Shown piece by piece: positions 62,650-64,000 of a stretch of 64,000 nt of DNA. The stretch comes from Actinocrinis puniceicyclus. GTDB taxonomy: Bacteria > Actinomycetota > Actinomycetes > Streptomycetales > Catenulisporaceae. The first letter of the stretch is position 1. Each line of letters begins with the position of its first letter. The stretch is taken from positions 30,657 to 94,656 of the forward strand of contig NZ_JAGSXH010000009.1 of NCBI RefSeq assembly GCF_018283645.1, in the 5' to 3' direction. Made by a program: the position numbers and the translations under genes. The notes under the pieces are model-generated. The model was not told where the DNA came from, searched no databases, and saw nothing but the letters and a program-made list of their open reading frames with translations.

Positions 62650-62694
62650 CAATAGCTCTCTCCACCTTTTGGAGGTTCCGGCTAAGCTTCAGTC

Positions 62695-62919
62695 ATGAGC
62701 ACACCCGACACGGTGAGGATCACGGCGGTTGTTTCGCGGGACGGCGAGTGGTACGTGGCGCGTGCGCTCGAAGTAGAGTTGGCCAGTCAGGGCGAGACGA
62801 TCGAAGAGGCGTTGGCAAACCTGCGGGAGGCGGCAGAGTTGTACTTTGAGGACGAGCCCGCGCCGCAACTTTCGGCGCCGATCGTCGCGCCCCTCGAAGT
62901 CCACCTGCACGCGGCGTGA
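62695..62919 (+). CDS. hicB: HicB-family antitoxin
   Basis: 74-residue partial-RNase-H-fold antitoxin. VRITAVVSRDGEWYVARALEVELASQGETIEEALANLREAAELYFEDEP is the HicB signature. No C-terminal DNA-binding domain is present, so it is a minimal HicB. It is upstream of hicA (reverse of the canonical hicAB order), overlapping it by 4 nt. ATG 62695 is only 6 nt after a TAAGCT -10-like element. Confidence 0.82.
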   Translation: MSTPDTVRITAVVSRDGEWYVARALEVELASQGETIEEALANLREAAELYFEDEPAPQLSAPIVAPLEVHLHAA

Positions 62920-63137
62920 GCCCGTCCGCACTGCCGCGCGTCTCCGGCGCAGAGGTGGTCAAGGCCCTGGGTAAGCTGGGCTTTCAGGTCGTCAGCACGC
63001 GCGGAAGCCACTGCAAGCTGCGGTCCGGTTCGGCCGTGGCGATCGTGCCGCTGCACAAGGAACTCGCCGCCGGAACCCTCGCCTCAGTCCTACGGCAGAC
63101 GGGCATCACCGCCAAAGAGCTCAAAGCGGCGCTCTGA
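62916..63137 (+). CDS. hicA: HicA-family mRNA interferase toxin
   Basis: 73 residues, dsRBD-like fold. Catalytic histidine lies in STRGSHCKLRSGSAVAIVPLHKELAAGTLASVLRQTGI, the G-S-H motif of HicA, with the usual PLHKELAAGTLASVLRQ helix. Start GTG 62916 overlaps hicB by 4 nt (GTGA). Toxic cleavage of mRNA is blocked by HicB. Confidence 0.85.
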   Translation: MSPSALPRVSGAEVVKALGKLGFQVVSTRGSHCKLRSGSAVAIVPLHKELAAGTLASVLRQTGITAKELKAAL

Positions 63138-63334
63138 CCGAGGCACGTGACCCAGCCGCGAAAACCGAGACCACCACAGTCGCGCTGACAGCCTATCCAG
63201 GGGACGCCGGGCGCGGGATGATGCCGCACTCGGGGCAGCGGTGACGTGCAGCAAGGGTGATGCGGCGATGTGCTCGGGGTGGCGGCCTGCGCCGCCCACC
63301 CGACACCCACTGACCCAGCGAGGGAGGTTCCGCC

Positions 63335-63529
63335 ATGCCCGCATCCTTCGCTCCGTACGGGCTCGACCAGCTCGCCTACGCCAACACCCGTGAACTGTTC
63401 TTCAACAACACCATCAGCGAGCTGCGCGCCCACTCGCCCGACGACAGCGGCGCCGCGGTGCTCTCCCCGGCGGCTCTGACGGAGATGCGGACCCTGATCG
63501 AACCACAGCGCCTCACGGCATACCCATGA
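63335..63529 (+). CDS. Small orphan protein
   Basis: 64 residues. GGGAGG ribosome-binding site 8 nt before ATG 63335. MPASFAPYGLDQLAYANTRELFFNNTISELRAHSPDD is followed by a helical end. I do not recognise it; it may be a remnant or a small accessory gene of the mobile region. Confidence 0.4.
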   Translation: MPASFAPYGLDQLAYANTRELFFNNTISELRAHSPDDSGAAVLSPAALTEMRTLIEPQRLTAYP

Positions 63530-63890
63530 CCGCGGCACACGGGCAACACGCTGGCGTCTCAGGCGGGCGCGACACTCATAAGTCAGGTAGCGGTGCTGCT
63601 GGCGCGGCGCGCAGCGCCCATCCACCAGCCCTCGGTGTCTGCCGGGCTCCAGTCGACGTCGAGGTCAACGCTGTGGAACTCGCGTCCGATGCCACGAACG
63701 AGCTCCGTCGCGGCGGCTCGAGCCTGGTACGCGCTCGCGTCTGCGGGCAGGTGCCTAAGCGCGCCACAGAACAGCGTTCCTCTCTCAGTGTTCATCGAGT
63801 GCCGCCAACCGCCGGGCGTCGGATAGGGGTCTGTGTCTCTTTTGGTGGGCTTTGGTCTATTTGGAGTATCGGCGAATCAGGGGTCGGACT
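63530..63890. other. Region before the transposase end, no confident gene
   Basis: 361 nt. A minus-strand open frame at 63583-63795 (listed separately) is the only candidate. No clear inverted repeat marking the insertion-sequence end could be identified between 63800 and 63890. Confidence 0.4.
63583..63795 (-). CDS. Possible small protein
   Basis: 70-codon frame, MNTERGTLFCGALRHLPADASAYQARAAATELVRGIGREFHSVDLDVDWSP, with no strong ribosome-binding site and no family I can name. Composition is protein-like but the evidence is weak. Confidence 0.25.
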   Translation of the reverse strand: MNTERGTLFCGALRHLPADASAYQARAAATELVRGIGREFHSVDLDVDWSPADTEGWWMGAARRASSTAT

Positions 63891-64000
63891 TTAGGGCGTG
63901 TCGCCGGTTTTCACTCCGGCGGCCGAGTCCCGCTCCGGGTGCAGTCGGCCGTCGAAGGCCATCTCGAAGGCGTTGAGGACCGGCTTCCACCGGTTCGACC
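63891..64000 (-). CDS. IS256-like (mutator-type) transposase, C-terminal end only
   Basis: Minus-strand frame running off the window edge and stopping at TAA 63891. It reads SNRWKPVLNAFEMAFDGRL then HPERDSAAG and ends VKTGDTP. The W-x2-x-L/I-N-x-F motif followed by an acidic-to-GRL segment is the C-terminal end of IS256-family transposases, a guess from 36 residues. Confidence 0.45.
   Translation of the reverse strand, partial: SNRWKPVLNAFEMAFDGRLHPERDSAAGVKTGDTP

Larger units (their letters stand above)
62153..62694. other. Gap holding the tRNA-like segment and hicBA promoter
   Basis: 542 nt without a supportable protein gene. It contains the tRNA 3'-end-like segment (62491-62520), a 13-bp palindrome (62637-62649) and, just before hicB, TAAGCT (62683-62688) ending 6 nt before the ATG. 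The rest is undistinguished. Confidence 0.5.

Overview
This window is high-GC DNA from a filamentous actinomycete. Evidence for that: near-universal G/C at third codon positions, two mycothiol biosynthesis genes (mshA, mshD), CarD, GlnR, a PhoU-PhoR/PhoP (SenX3/RegX3) locus and an RsiG-type c-di-GMP-binding anti-sigma factor. From memory, the gene order (T4SS-like module, pit, ppk, mshD, glnR, lmeA, sulfurtransferase, Fur, ygfZ, rsiG, mshA, gpm, phoU/phoRP, carD, ispDF) follows the core of Streptomyces chromosomes, so most of the window looks like core chromosome. A Catenulisporales-type or Streptomyces-like organism is my inference, not proven.

Layout. 1-8.3 kb: truncated drug-efflux MFS gene, a DUF6629 membrane protein, a flavoprotein disulfide reductase, and a branched-chain amino-acid-type ABC system with a fused LivH-LivM permease. 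8.3-15.6 kb: lipoproteins, a PAS/SpoIIE-phosphatase/HATPase regulator, and DUF47-Pit phosphate uptake preceded by an unusual repeat array. 15.6-22.7 kb: a compact type IV secretion-like module (SLT-NlpC/P60 hydrolase, small two-TM protein, VirB8-like, VirB6-like, SCO6880-type protein, VirB4-type ATPase) without a visible relaxase or coupling protein. 22.7-32.2 kb: polyphosphate kinase with CHAD and Nudix/phosphatase partners, mshD, glnR, a ThiS/MoaD-like protein and LmeA.

32.2-38.5 kb: a cupredoxin facing an ECF sigma/anti-sigma pair across a symmetric promoter, then a cysteine-rich leader peptide ahead of a sulfurtransferase-DUF1416 operon, DsrE, a 33-residue membrane peptide, a nitrobindin-like protein, a Fur-family regulator and YgfZ. 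38.5-47.3 kb: RsiG, asparaginase, an MFS pump, a cupin regulator facing a flavoprotein-methyltransferase fusion, an XRE regulator and an HbhA-like protein. 47.3-53.4 kb: mshA, YbjN, gpmA, and phoU facing phoR-phoP across a PHO box. 53.4-60.8 kb: lipoprotein, carD-ispD-ispF, a phytoene-dehydrogenase-like enzyme, and a MarR regulator with a DrrAB-type ABC exporter.

From about 61.5 kb the region looks accessory: a tRNA 3'-end-like segment, a hicBA toxin-antitoxin pair, small orphan genes and the end of an IS256-like transposase. Several themes tie genes together: phosphate/polyphosphate (pit, ppk, phoU, phoRP), mycothiol and sulfur (mshA, mshD, leader peptide, sulfurtransferase), nitrogen (glnR, asparaginase) and development (rsiG). 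At several genes a -10-like element lies 6-7 nt before the start codon, which suggests leaderless transcripts.
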